Shown: piece by piece, positions 53,490-63,605 of the stretch
How the letters are laid out: every line of letters begins with the position of its first letter
Position numbering within the stretch: the stretch's first letter is position 1
DNA from: Zasmidium citrigriseum
Taxonomy: Eukaryota > Ascomycota > Dothideomycetes > Mycosphaerellales > Mycosphaerellaceae
DNA: 64,000 nt
Assembly: GCA_002786025.1 (NCBI GenBank)
Contig: NHNW01000008.1
Location: 806,001 to 870,000 of the forward strand
Direction: 5' to 3'
The notes under the pieces: model-generated
Database searches by the model: none
What the model was told of the DNA's origin: nothing
What the model saw: the letters and a program-made list of their open reading frames with translations, nothing else
Program-made: the position numbers and the translations under genes

Positions 53490-54130
53490 GGCGGACGGAT
53501 GAAAGCAGGAGCCAAGGAAATGGAGCCGAACAAAGCAGGCATCACCTGAAGAGGCGGGTGTTTGGTGAGAGGGAATTCGGAGGTGATGGACTCGGATACG
53601 TGGTTGTTACAAGTGTTGCGGTGAAACTAGAAGAGGCGCCAAGCCAGGAAATATAGAGATGAGGCGTCAGGCGTGAGGCGGCGATGGCGTGTGGCGATCG
53701 GCATCCTTGCACTTGCACGCCGTGGCTGACTGAACGTCGGCCCGGGCGGCGGCAGCAGCATCGCTTCGCAGAAAACAATGCGACTGAGGCACGCAAAAGT
53801 AGATGAGTGTTCGCTTGGGCTGCCTTACAGTAGTAAAAGCGTCCAGGAGGGCGGTAAGATTGAAAAGGTGCAGCATCTCCGCGCAGAGCCAAGCTGCCCC
53901 TGGTCTCTTTCCCCTTTGAACCCCACCGAGGTCGGCGCCGCCCACTCTTCTGCCGTCATTGCACGTGCGTGTGTGAAGCGCGGGATATCGCATGACTAAA
54001 CACTCGGCGGGCGTAAGTTTGCTTGAAGCGATTAACAATCCCATTCCGCCCTCTACCGCCTCGTGATCCTGTCATACTGCGACTCGTACGAAGACAGACT
54101 CGACAGAGACCAAAGATATTGTTCTCCGCC
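53490..54130. promoter_or_regulatory. Divergent promoter region upstream of dre2
   Basis: 641 bp between two divergent genes. The dre2 start has a good context (CCGCCATGG). No TATA box is clear and no other gene is supported. Confidence 0.45.
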
Positions 54131-55294
54131 ATGGCGCCCGCCGTCATCATCGACAACACGCCCGACTTTGGCACAGACGACTTCCAAGCGCCTCTCAAGC
54201 CCGCCAGCAATGGTACCACTCCTCGATCTCTCCTCCTCGCGCCGCCCTCCGTTGCATCCCACCCAGATGCTCTCACCAGAGTCGCCGAGGTCTACGATCG
54301 CAATGCCACAGACATTCAAATGCTCGACCGCCTTGCATTGGGCCTCGTCGCTCTCCCCGCCTCGACCTACGATGTAGTCCTCATACTCACAGACGTCGAC
54401 CAAACTCGACAGGAAAGCTCAAGGTTACTGAGCAGAGAGGTCATGGAGCGGATAGTGCAGTCTCTGAAGCCGGGTGGAAGACTCAAGTCACAGGACGGCA
54501 CATTTGGCCGCGCGACTGGAGCAGAGCAGACTGAGGCGATTCTGTCAGGATTGGTCAAGAGCGAGGACGACGGCATGGTCAAGCCTGAGACCTCAACAGC
54601 CCCTCAGACTGTGAAGCTGAGCTTTGGGAAGAAGAAGGCCAATGCTGCCGCGGTGCCTGCGAATGCTGTCGAGGCGGTGGCGACTGAGCAGAGAAAGAGC
54701 AATGACACACCAACTGGCAATGGAGAGCTCGCACAAAACGGCAGCAATGGTGCTGTGAAGGCGACGCCCGCTGGTGTTGGTTTCATCGACAGCAATGACG
54801 ACTTCGACGGAGGCTTCGATGATGGCAGTGGATATGACGACGATGATGAGTTCCCGAGTGACGAGCAGCTGCAGAACGCAGAGAAGATTGATCCGGATAC
54901 GTTGTTGACGGAGGAGGATAGGATGAGGCCGCTGGACATCCGTAAGTGTTATCAGATCTTTTGTGCACTGACAGCCTGCTGATCCGGTGATTTAGCGGAG
55001 GCCTGCAAGCCCAATAAGAAGCGGCGGCGCGCTTGCAAGGATTGCACTTGCGGTCTTGCACAGCGGATCGAAGCCGAGGACAAGGCAAAGCGGGCAGAGG
55101 CCGATGCCAATCTGGCCAAGCTGTCTGCAAATGACTTGACTGAGGTGGACTTCACCGTTCAGGGCAAGGTGGGCTCTTGCGGCAACTGCGCATTGGGTGA
55201 CGCCTTCCGCTGCGATGGCTGTCCCTACATTGGGCTTCCAGCCTTCAAACCTGGTGAAGAGGTTCGGCTGCTGAACAATGACGTTCAATTGTAG
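54131..55294 (+). CDS. dre2: Dre2/anamorsin, cytosolic Fe-S cluster assembly (CIAPIN1)
   Basis: Exon 1 is 54131-54941 and exon 2 is 54996-55294; the 54-bp intron has donor GTAAGT and acceptor TTTAG. The product is 369 residues. Residues 1-140 are the methyltransferase-like N-terminal fold ([25 protein letters not shown]). A disordered acidic linker follows (about 150-265). Two cluster-binding motifs end the protein: C274-x9-C284-x2-C287-x-C289 and the twin C332-x2-C335-x7-C343-x2-C346, both complete. Dre2 takes electrons from Tah18 for cytosolic Fe-S protein assembly and for ribonucleotide reductase assembly. The intron falls just before the first cluster motif. Confidence 0.96.
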
Positions 55295-55869
55295 ATATGA
55301 CAATGATTGCGCTCTCGGGCTTATGGCATGACGTTTGTAAGTGGCGTTGGAGGAGGCACTGCTATACCATGTTGAAATGACATTATGGATCATTAGGGAA
55401 GGGGGCACATAAAGCGTAGAGTCCAAAATGGGACCGGCACATTGGTTGATCAGGAGATAGCGACGAACTGAGCAGGAGCTCATTGCCAAGCTTTGATCAC
55501 ATGCTATCTCACAAATTGATTCACTTTCAGAGGTCGCGCGGCGCTTGCCGCACGGCTAGCGGACGCTAAGATGAACCTTCTTTTACCCGCGCGCACCTAC
55601 TTATGACTGCTTCTCGACAGCTTGCAACCAACTTCCGACAAACATCACCAACAACCACAATACCACATCACAGCTCAGCGCACACAACAACAGCAGACAT
55701 CACGCACGCGGCACAGGTGGCTGGTCACTCCTTAGCTATCTGAGTTGCAAGTGTGACAAACTGCCCTTCTCAATGGCCTGAATAACGTGACTGACCGGCG
55801 TCGCTGCCTAGCGATATCAATCACCGCCGCTTCACATCCAACGATATCAGCAGCAAAAACACCACCGCC
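55295..55869. other. Intergenic, 575 bp
   Basis: 3' end of dre2 and promoter plus CA-rich leader of the next gene (CAACAACAGCAG and similar near 55685). No gene or repeat supported. Confidence 0.45.
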
Positions 55870-56571
55870 ATGGCCGCGTCAATCGAATCCGCATCTATCA
55901 ACATCTCCAGCTTCAACCACGCCATGGAGTCCAACATCAGATCTCGCGCCACTTCACAGAGCACCGACGGAGGCTTTGCACCATCAGTCTTCTCCGAAGC
56001 CGAATCCTTTGCAACTGCGGGCAGTTCACCACCACATTCTGACGACGAGAATTACGTATTCGGCAAGAACAATGATGGAGATGAAGACTTGGAGGAGATT
56101 AGCAAGGAGACTTTCGAAGCAAACGTTTACGGATCGAGCCCACAAACCTCCAAACCTGAGAACACCAAACCGAAGATCATCGATGGCAGCACTCTCGGCG
56201 GCAAAGACCCTCTCCACGCCATGGTGCGAGGCACAGATCTTGAGCCGACATGGTGGATCAAAGACCGCGACAGCGAGATGCGTCGAAACAAGAGACTCAA
56301 GTACACATCCTCCAAATCGCTCTTCACACCCAGCTACTTCGACTCTTTGCCATACAGCCCCCAGGACGTCGTCACCTCAGGCCTCAACCAGGATGATGAT
56401 CCAGAGGTGGATGGAAAGGAGTTCTGGGACAAGGTCGGAAAGGCGTGGGACTTGAGCTGCAGATTCGAGACGGTGGAGGAGCGGAGGGATCAGTTCAAGT
56501 ATAAGTTCTTTGACGATCGGTCTGAGCCGCAGTCGCCGAGCAGGTTCAATGATGAGCTTTCTGTCGTGTGA
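55870..56571 (+). CDS. Acidic protein of unknown function
   Basis: Intronless, 233 residues from ATG 55870 (context CCGCCATGG). The N-terminal 100 residues are Ser/Glu/Asp-rich and disordered (SEAESFATAGSSPPHSDDEN). The C-terminal half is more ordered: DPLHAMVRGTDLEPTWWIKD, KSLFTPSYFDSLPYSPQDVV, GKEFWDKVGKAWDLSCRFE. I recognise no family. Composition suggests a soluble regulatory or adaptor protein. The start context and undisturbed frame are the main evidence that it is real. Confidence 0.7.
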   Translation: MAASIESASINISSFNHAMESNIRSRATSQSTDGGFAPSVFSEAESFATAGSSPPHSDDENYVFGKNNDGDEDLEEISKETFEANVYGSSPQTSKPENTKPKIIDGSTLGGKDPLHAMVRGTDLEPTWWIKDRDSEMRRNKRLKYTSSKSLFTPSYFDSLPYSPQDVVTSGLNQDDDPEVDGKEFWDKVGKAWDLSCRFETVEERRDQFKYKFFDDRSEPQSPSRFNDELSVV

Positions 56572-56937
56572 CGGTGGCGCGGGATGAGCTGAGAGCTATG
56601 GTGATGGAAAGGCTGTGGGTGGAGAAGTTGTTTTGCTCCGCCTGGGATGGCGAAAGCGAGCTGATGTCAAGGATCGGCACATTCGAGATATCTTCTATGA
56701 ATTTTGGCTTGTAACAGGTGTTTCGATTTTCCTCTTCGGGTGCGTGGTGGTGTGACTGGGTTGACGCTGGTATGATCAAGACAAGCGTTCAGGCTACCCC
56801 CCGTATACAGCTCCAGGGCTGCCAGTCGCCCTACACCACTCACCGAAAGTACGACAACAAACAAGTATATTAGTAGACACGATGCTCGCTCTGAAATGCG
56901 AGATGGAGTTTCCATCTACCTCTCCCATTCGCCAAGC
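56572..56937. other. Intergenic, 366 bp
   Basis: 3' flank of the acidic protein gene and promoter of the glycosidase gene. AAGTATATTAG near 56864 is a possible TATA element for ATG 56938. Confidence 0.45.
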
Positions 56938-58277
56938 ATGGCATCCTCTCCTCTCTCAGCCTTCCTTCTCCTCCTTGCCTTCACCTCCGCTCATGCCCCA
57001 GCTGCTTACTCTAATAACCCAGCACCACCATCATCAGCCTCGTGCTGCAACAAGTACCATATCGGCTACGACCCCATCGCCGTAGCAGACCGTGCCAAAG
57101 AGCTCTCAACCCACAGCTGGGAATACGGCACTTTGGCAGAAGCCCTCTTGGAACTCTACAACCCTTCCCTGGCCGTCTACTCCCGCAGTGCCTTTCCGGA
57201 CCGACACCTTCCCAAACCCGACCCAAACGAGGTCCCTTCGCTCGTGTACGCAAGAAAACACATCCGCATCAATGCTCCAACTCTCATCGACGGCGACGGC
57301 GCAACAGGAGATCCCGCCTCCTTAGGCGTCTCCGCCCTCCTCATCGGCCAAACCATCCCAGCCTACACCGAAGCCGCAAACCGCCAATTCAACTTCCTCA
57401 CAAACCCCTCTACAACGCCCCGAGTCCCGGGCTTCTCCTTTCCCACGTTAGGAGAAGCAATGTCGCATCGTGAGGACTACCCAGCCGCCTGGGCCGACTT
57501 CATAGCGATGGCGGCCCCCTTCCTCGCCTACCACGCCGTCGCCACAAACAACGACACACACCTCCGTCTCGCTCTCGCACAATGCCTCCTCTATCGCCAG
57601 ATTCTCAAACCCAACGACACAGCCTCCAACGCCTGGCAACATATCCTCAGTTCCAAAACCAACGAAACGGACCTCGGGCGGTGGAGTACAGGCAACGGAT
57701 GGGTCGTCCTCGGCATGGCCCGCGTACTCGCTACTCTCATTCACTGGAAAGACGTCCAGAGCGGCGACGACGAGAGTCCTATTGTGGCGGCGGGGGATTT
57801 GTTCTCCTGGATGGGGGAGATTTTTGAGGCTGCGATGGAGTATCCGAGGGGTAGGAATGGGCTATTGAGGAATTATTGGGATCAGGAGGGGTGGGAGGGG
57901 GAGATTAGTGGGACGGCGGCGGTGAGTGCGGCGGTTTTTAGGGTGGTGGTTTTGCAGGAGGAGGTGGGGGTTGTTTTTGAGAGGGAGGGGAGTAATTATA
58001 CGAGGCCGGTGAGTGTTTGTATGTTTCTTCTTCCACGGGCGACAGTGCTGATGTGCTTTCTTAGGTCACCCCTGAAATCCTCCACTGGGCGAACGAAAAC
58101 CGCCGTATCCTCGCCTCTCACGTCGATGAGCGAGGGATAGGAGCTCCAGCTGTTAACCCCTTGGATTGGAAAAGTCAACAGTACGTCTACGACGGCAGTC
58201 CAGAAGGGCAGAGTTTCCTCGTCATGCTGTACGCTGCTTGGAGGGACTGTGTCGTTGCTGGGCAATGCCGCGAGTGA
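56938..58277 (+). CDS. Secreted six-hairpin glycosidase (GH105/YteR-like)
   Basis: Exon 1 is 56938-58008 and exon 2 is 58065-58277; the 56-bp intron has donor GTGAGT and acceptor CTTAG. The product is 427 residues. ATG 56938 gives a signal peptide (MASSPLSAFLLLLAFTSAHA); an in-frame ATG 14 codons upstream would mask it. The enzyme follows the six-hairpin pattern: HSWEYGTLAEALLEL, WSTGNGWVVLGMARVLATL, RNGLLRNYWDQEGWEGEISG-TAAVSAAVF, and SPEGQSFLVMLYAAWRDC at the end. These fungal proteins are annotated as cell-wall or unsaturated-rhamnogalacturonan hydrolases and would act outside the cell on pectin-type or wall polysaccharides. Specific activity is not known. Confidence 0.88.
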
Positions 58278-58459
58278 ATGTTGTTGTCTGGCGTGTCACA
58301 AGCCGCAAGTGAATAGCCAGATCTGTAGACGTGAATGTGAATGGGAATGTGAAAGATCTAGATAGATCGATCGATCTCTTCCCTACCTTCAAGAACCTAG
58401 ACATCACAGCGCATCAATCGGTGAAGAACACGATCTCCAACTTGTGCACGAGTACTCAC

Positions 58460-59665
58460 ATGTCAATCCTAAACCTCGACGACCTCCGCGCAGCAGCTGA
58501 TGCCCTCTATCACAAGCTCGAGCAGCAACCCTTACCCTCACACACATCCGATCCAGATCTAATGCAACCTCGAAACCGCCTCCCAACCGCAGAAGAAGCC
58601 GACCAAATGTACCGCGACGAAGTCCTCGCGAGGCAGATCAATCAGCAGTATAATAGCAGCCTTCTCGTCTTCCCATCAGACTCGACTTCAAGACCGGGAC
58701 CAGAAATGCTCCAAGATCGAGACGAAGTCATCGCACGACAACTGCAGGACCAATATAATAGCAGCCTTGCCGTGGAGGATTCGAGTCTACCGCAACGGTA
58801 TAGTTTGCCGCCGAGGTATAGTGCTGTGGTCGGTGAGCCATTCAGGAGGGACGATGAGATGCTGGCGAGGCAGATGCAGGAGCGGTATGATAGCAGTCTC
58901 GTCGTGGAGCAGGATGAGCGGCCTCCGAGGTATAGCCATGTGTTCTCTTCGAGACAGCATAGCCTCGAGAGCAGACGTCGAGATCCTCGCGATGATGAGG
59001 AACAGAGAAGACAAGACCGAGGACACTCCAAGTCGAGTCGAACATCTAGCAAAGCTCCGAGCCTTTCACAATCTGCACCAACACCAGACTCCCCTCGGCA
59101 GCATATCCGCTCAAGGCAACGCCATAGTAACCGCCAGCGTCAGGATGGAGAGCGCGAGAGACATGGCCGGAGACAGTGGAAGTCAAGACCGCCCTCCAGT
59201 AGAGCTTCAAGCGCTCGACCATCCAACCAGTCTGCGCCAGAATCCCCACGACAGCACATCCGCTCGACGCAACACCGTCAGGATCGGCAAGAAGAGCCTC
59301 TTCATCGACAAGTCCAAGACCAATACAACTCCAGCCTCGCCGTCAACCCCTCAAATATTCCACCTCCTGGGTACACTTTAGCGGGTCCAAGCACACAGCT
59401 CACTCCAATCCAACCTCTCAACCATCAACAGCCGCCACTCGACTCCTCGCAGCTCCCTTCGTGGAACGAGGCCCCCTTGCCAGGCTACTACCAGTACGGT
59501 CCAGAGCTATACCCAGCCCATTGGCCCGAGAAGTACAACACCCCTCTGCTAGTCGATTCCCAACCTCCAAAGGAGAAGAAGAACAAGAAGCCGCAAATCC
59601 GGGCCAAAGACTACGAGGAGAAGTTGCGCTGGTTGGCGTGTCGGAGGACATTGGGGAAGAAGTGA
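58460..59665 (+). CDS. Protein with four 18-residue MIU-like repeats, unknown
   Basis: Single frame, 401 residues from ATG 58460; an in-frame upstream ATG at 58331 is less likely because it lies only 54 bp after the previous stop. Four copies of one unit are spread along the chain: 53-70 (DEVLARQINQQYNSSLLV), 88-105 (DEVIARQLQDQYNSSLAV), 132-149 (DEMLARQMQERYDSSLVV) and 278-295 (EEPLHRQVQDQYNSSLAV). A short remnant is at 356-365 (PEKYNTPLLV). A second duplicated block, SPRQHIRS, occurs at 211 and 262. The first half of each unit resembles the MIU ubiquitin-binding helix (acidic-x2-Leu-Ala-x2-Leu-Gln). The rest is Arg/Ser/Gln-rich and disordered. No known family is recognised. Confidence 0.8.
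   Translation: MSILNLDDLRAAADALYHKLEQQPLPSHTSDPDLMQPRNRLPTAEEADQMYRDEVLARQINQQYNSSLLVFPSDSTSRPGPEMLQDRDEVIARQLQDQYNSSLAVEDSSLPQRYSLPPRYSAVVGEPFRRDDEMLARQMQERYDSSLVVEQDERPPRYSHVFSSRQHSLESRRRDPRDDEEQRRQDRGHSKSSRTSSKAPSLSQSAPTPDSPRQHIRSRQRHSNRQRQDGERERHGRRQWKSRPPSSRASSARPSNQSAPESPRQHIRSTQHRQDRQEEPLHRQVQDQYNSSLAVNPSNIPPPGYTLAGPSTQLTPIQPLNHQQPPLDSSQLPSWNEAPLPGYYQYGPELYPAHWPEKYNTPLLVDSQPPKEKKNKKPQIRAKDYEEKLRWLACRRTLGKK
58616..59344 (+). repeat. Four coding repeats of a 54-bp unit
   Basis: DNA copies at 58616-58669, 58721-58774, 58853-58906 and 59291-59344. Copies 1 and 2 share TATAATAGCAGCCTT exactly, so they are the most recent duplicates; copy 4 uses different codons for the same residues, so it is older. 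Confidence 0.8.
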
Positions 59666-60396
59666 TCGCATCGTGTCGCGGAGGTTTTGCGAAGGAGGAG
59701 TGGGTCGAAGTCATCGTTATTCTGCGAGAAGTTTGGTGCCGTGGAGTATCGGGTAGCATGGCGGTTCGAAGTCAGTCGTAATGACAAAGAAAAAGGAAGG
59801 GACCTGAGTAGTACTAAACAATTACATGTCCAATAAAGCTATGGCTATCGACACACCCCACTAGCCACCTGCCCATCCACAGGCTGTCTTCCAAAACAAG
59901 AGCTCAATACTCCACGCTGACCGCAGACACACTTTTGCCGCAACGACGACGCAACATAGGAAAATCGAAACAGACGCATTCCTGCCGGTGATGTGGTGGT
60001 GGTATCAAGAAAACTCAGAATCGCTGGCATTCCCTCCTTCCCTGGTTTCCACGTTCGTCGGTCACGGCTGTCTGCTGTGTGGAAGCATGCCGCGAATCAT
60101 GGCCCCGACTCCCTCGCTGCTGCGCCTTCCATGCTGTTTTCTGTAAAGGAGAAACACACTCAGCAATCGATGAACTGAGCAGCAAAACCAATCTCACCCT
60201 TGACTAGCAAAGCCTCGGGTATGGTTGGGCGTGCCGCTGGCGCTCGCCGGATTGTTGGCTGGCTTGATGGCCGCGTTCGGGGGTGGCCTCGCACACAACA
60301 GTTAGCACAACAGATACAAAATCGCAACATGACATGAGAGGGTAGATAGAAAATGCTCCAGTGTGGGGTATACTGGGTAGGGGAGGGAGCAAGTTT
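59666..60396. other. Convergent intergenic region, 731 bp
   Basis: 3' flanks of the repeat-protein gene and the septin gene. AATAAAGC near 59833 is a likely polyadenylation element for the former. No other gene supported. Confidence 0.5.
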
Positions 60397-61561
60397 CTAG
60401 TACCCGTTCATGGTCATGCGTTGGCTCTGTCTGCTGAGCTCGCGGTCGGCGGATGGCGAGATGGGTCGGCTACCGCTGTGCACTTGTGCGGAGCTCTCCT
60501 TGAGGGCCAACAGTTGCTTGGCGCGGAAGGACTCGTAGTGGATCTGGGAAGTCGTCTCGATCAGGTCTTGGAGATGGGTGCGGGTGAGGAAGTCTCGGAG
60601 GTAGACGAATTCGCAGTGTTTCTCGTCCTCGACGTTGATGGTTCCCCATCGGTTCTGGCGGCCACGCACAGTCTTGCCATTAACATTGATGTTGCGCTCG
60701 CTGCCGACGACTGCAAATGGGATGATAGACTAGATCGTGTTAGCTGAGTGACCACCTCCAATTGCGCGATTCTTACCTTAATCTGCGAGTTCATGGCGGC
60801 CTCCTCGCTGTCGTACTCCTCATTCTCATACGGGTACATGCGGATGTTGTGGAAGGCAAACTCCTCCTTGATACGGTCCTTGAACAGCTGCCTCTCCTCC
60901 AAGGTGAGACTATCGGCCTTGGCGATGACAGGAACAACATTGACGGTCTCGCTCAGCTTCTTCAGCACGACAATGTCGATTGGCTTGAGCGCATGGCCGG
61001 TGGGAGCAATGAAGTACAAGCAGCAGTGGATGCGGGTGTCCTGGATGTATCGCTCACGCTGGGCAGTCAACTCTTTCCTCAGGTATGCGCTGTGCTGGTC
61101 CTTGATGTACTTGACGATAGGATCCCAGCAGCGATCGTTGTTGACGAGGTCGCCATAGCCGGGGGTGTCGACAATGTTCAGGCGCAGACGGACGCCATTC
61201 TCCTCAATGATGTGGGTGACGGGGTGGATCTCGGTGGTGCTGCGAATGGGCTCGGTGGGCATCAGACGGCCCTTGCTTTCCACGAGGTGCGAGGCGAAGA
61301 TGGTGTTGATGAGGGTCGATTTGCCGAGACCAGTCTGGCCTGTGGGAGGGAAGTGAGGTTAGCTCCAATGTGCGCGATTGATGCGATTCAAGCATATCTG
61401 GTGGGTAGTTGATTGAGATTTGGTGACATACCAACACAGATGACATTGAACTGAAAGCCGCGCTTGAGCAGCTTCTTCTCGATCTGGGTGGTGATGGAGT
61501 CGAAGCCGACGTGGCTCTTGGGGAAGACGCTGGGCTGCTGCTGGGCGTGCACCGCCGCCAT
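60397..61561 (-). CDS. cdc10: Septin, Cdc10 type (AspD group)
   Basis: Exons 61561-61432, 61339-60777 and 60729-60397, with introns of 92 and 47 bp. The product is 341 residues. GTPase motifs are intact: G1 GQTGLGKST (44-52), G3 DTPGYGD (101-107) and G4 AKAD (183-186). The septin unique element follows (AVVGSER...GRQNRWGTINVED...CEFVYLRDFL, then THLQDLIETTSQIHYE). The absence of a C-terminal coiled coil and the start VGFDSITTQIEKKLLKRGFQFN point to Cdc10, the central subunit of the yeast septin rod. Septins form filaments at septa, hyphal tips and branch points. The final 40 residues (Ser/Arg-rich) are variable. Divergent from bL32m. Confidence 0.94.
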
Positions 61562-61875
61562 TGTGCCGGACTGGAGGGGGTGGAGATGGAATTGGGTGGT
61601 TGATCAAGGAGATGCGGTGGTGAACGAGTGACGCGAAGGTGGAAGTCGAGACGGCGACGTCGCAATGGCAGGTGAGGTGGAAGTGGTGGTGGAGGAGGTC
61701 GTGGCTGCTTGCGCGGTGCCCGGCTGGCGACTTGGAGAAAGTGCCAGGGACCAGCCCAGAAAGGGGTCGCCAATCAGACGAAGCGGAGCCAGCCGAGCGG
61801 AGGTTTTGGCATTGAACCTCCGATGAAGCCATGAAGAGCATCAACTACACTCTATCCCAAGATACGTAAACGACA
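61562..61875. promoter_or_regulatory. Divergent promoter of cdc10 and bL32m genes
   Basis: 314 bp between the two start codons, including a C-rich/T-rich stretch next to the septin gene and no evident TATA box. Shared upstream DNA of two housekeeping genes. Confidence 0.55.
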
Positions 61876-62457
61876 ATGGCGGCGATACGAGCCCCCTCCG
61901 CCTCTTTCCTCTCCGCCTTCCTGCCCGTTGTCCGCGCGCGGCTCTTTCCCCACGAGCAATCCATCCAGCGAATACCCCTGCTCCAGCAAATCCAGCAACT
62001 GCGACTAAAAGCGAGTCTACTACCTGCCGCATTGATCCCCATACCGACATTACTGGGCGAGCTCTGGGATGGATTACTACAAGCTGTGCCGAAGAAGAAG
62101 ACGAGCCACATGAAGAAGAGACATCGGCAGATGGCAGGCAAAGCATTGAAGGACGTGACGGCTTTGAACAAATGCAGCGCGTGCGGGAGGGTCAAGAGGG
62201 CGCATGTGCTGTGCCCGTATTGTGTGAAAAGTATGTGGTAACTCGACAGGTTGGATTTAGAGAGACGTGACTAACGCGTAATGACAGGTATAAAAGCGTG
62301 GTTCAATAACGGCTTCAAGAACAAGGAGCAAGTGCGGGAGAAGGAAGAAGAGCGATTCGAAGCACAGAACGAAGAGCGGAAGGCAAGAGGAGAGAAGCCG
62401 CTGAAATGGACGGATCTGTATGATAAGGAGAAGGACAAAGACGAAGCAAATGCATAG
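61876..62457 (+). CDS. mrpl32: Mitochondrial ribosomal protein bL32m
   Basis: Exon 1 is 61876-62230 and exon 2 is 62288-62457; the 57-bp intron has donor GTATGT and acceptor GACAG. The product is 174 residues. Residues 1-70 form a long mitochondrial presequence (AAIRAPSASFLSAFLPVVRARLF). The mature part starts at AVPKKKTSHMKKRHRQMAGKAL, the bL32 signature, and has a zinc-binding pair CSACGRVKRAHVLCPYCVK. In yeast, maturation of this protein by the m-AAA protease is needed for mitoribosome assembly. The C-terminal extension (KAWFNNGFKNKEQVREKEEE...) is fungal-specific. The call is firm. Confidence 0.95.
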
Positions 62458-62569
62458 CATCGGGATGTGATGACTTGGGGGCATAGCCATGGCGCTCGGG
62501 GGTCTCAACAGCATGTAAAGTGGAACAGGTGTGTACAAACAACGTTCCAATTTTCTGACAAGGGACAAC

Positions 62570-63124
62570 TTATGCCTTCAACCTCCTTACCTCCTCCAAA
62601 ATCGCCTTCACTGTACCCTCCAACTGCCCAAGGCGCTCGCTTTGAGCTATCACGACGTCATTGGTTTCGACAACGCGATGCTGGATATAATCAAGCTGAT
62701 CCTGCAACACCGGTCCGATAGGCGACTTGAACAACCGCGCCAAACCCCTCAACTTGCTCACCAACTCCTTCGACTCCTGATCCTCGAGCATCAGAACCTC
62801 ATGTCCCGTGACATTCTCACCCATAACCCGCTGCAGCTCCCGCACGCCCTTCAGCTTGTCAGCGATATCTTGAACAAGTTCCTCGGCCTCTTGCAGAACT
62901 GAGGTCAGGTCTATCGACATCACGGACGGATCGCGATCGAGGGTCGTCTTAATGTCGGAACATCTTGCGGAGCATTCTTGGAGGGTGAAGCCGATGAAGT
63001 AGAGCGTTTCTGGAGATCTTGCTGGGTTGTCGGTTTTGATCGAGTTGTAGATCGCTAGGGCGTTGTCGATGGTGACGCCGAGGGAGTCGCAGGCTTCTAG
63101 TGGTCCGTCGCCGGCTAGGGACAT
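62570..63124 (-). CDS. Coiled-coil protein, related to the gene at the right edge
   Basis: Single frame, 184 residues from ATG 63124 (MSLAGDGPLEACDSLG); an in-frame upstream ATG at 63169 is less likely. It is mostly helical with heptads (SVLQEAEELVQDIADKLKGV; LGQLEGTVKAILEEVRRL). A conserved segment, LRGLARLFKSPIGPVLQDQL, is shared with the neighbouring gene (LRDLAHRLKSPVGPVVQKQL). I do not recognise the family; the N-terminal portion (SPETLYFIGFTLQECSARC) is reminiscent of fungal regulatory N-terminal helical domains but not enough to name one. No membrane helix. Confidence 0.7.
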   Translation of the reverse strand: MSLAGDGPLEACDSLGVTIDNALAIYNSIKTDNPARSPETLYFIGFTLQECSARCSDIKTTLDRDPSVMSIDLTSVLQEAEELVQDIADKLKGVRELQRVMGENVTGHEVLMLEDQESKELVSKLRGLARLFKSPIGPVLQDQLDYIQHRVVETNDVVIAQSERLGQLEGTVKAILEEVRRLKA

Positions 63125-63605
63125 TTTGGTGCGGTATGTGTTGGGTCTTTGGTGGTGCGTACAGTACAAGATCGCGAGAGAACTTCTTATTATAAGCAGC
63201 TGCCCTAATTGAAATTCATCTCTTAGAATCTAGAATGTGATGCGGCATTCGAGCTGGTGCGAGACAAGCAATCTTTCCTCTCACACAAAGGCCGCTTGCG
63301 ATGCTGTCATGATATCTTTGACCGTTTCGTGTACGAGACGGCCCAAGGGCTTGAATTCAAAAGATGTGCGTGTTGATATCGATCCTTTAGAACGTGGGAC
63401 GACATTGGAGCGGTTGAGAGACGATAAGTTTCGCTTCCAAAATCACAGACAGGACTTGTGGCTTGAGACAGAGATGAAGTACTCAGCAGGACAGCTGGTG
63501 CATTCTGGCAACGTGCGGAACAGGAAGGTAAGCTGGACCAACCACGGATCGTATAGTCTATGCTAATGGCTTGAAAAGTCCGGAGATTCGCTCGCCATCT
63601 CCTCT
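63125..63605. other. Intergenic, 481 bp
   Basis: Between two related coiled-coil genes on the minus strand. It holds the promoter of the left gene and the 3' flank of the right one. A plus-strand frame at 63237-63566 has no support. Confidence 0.45.
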
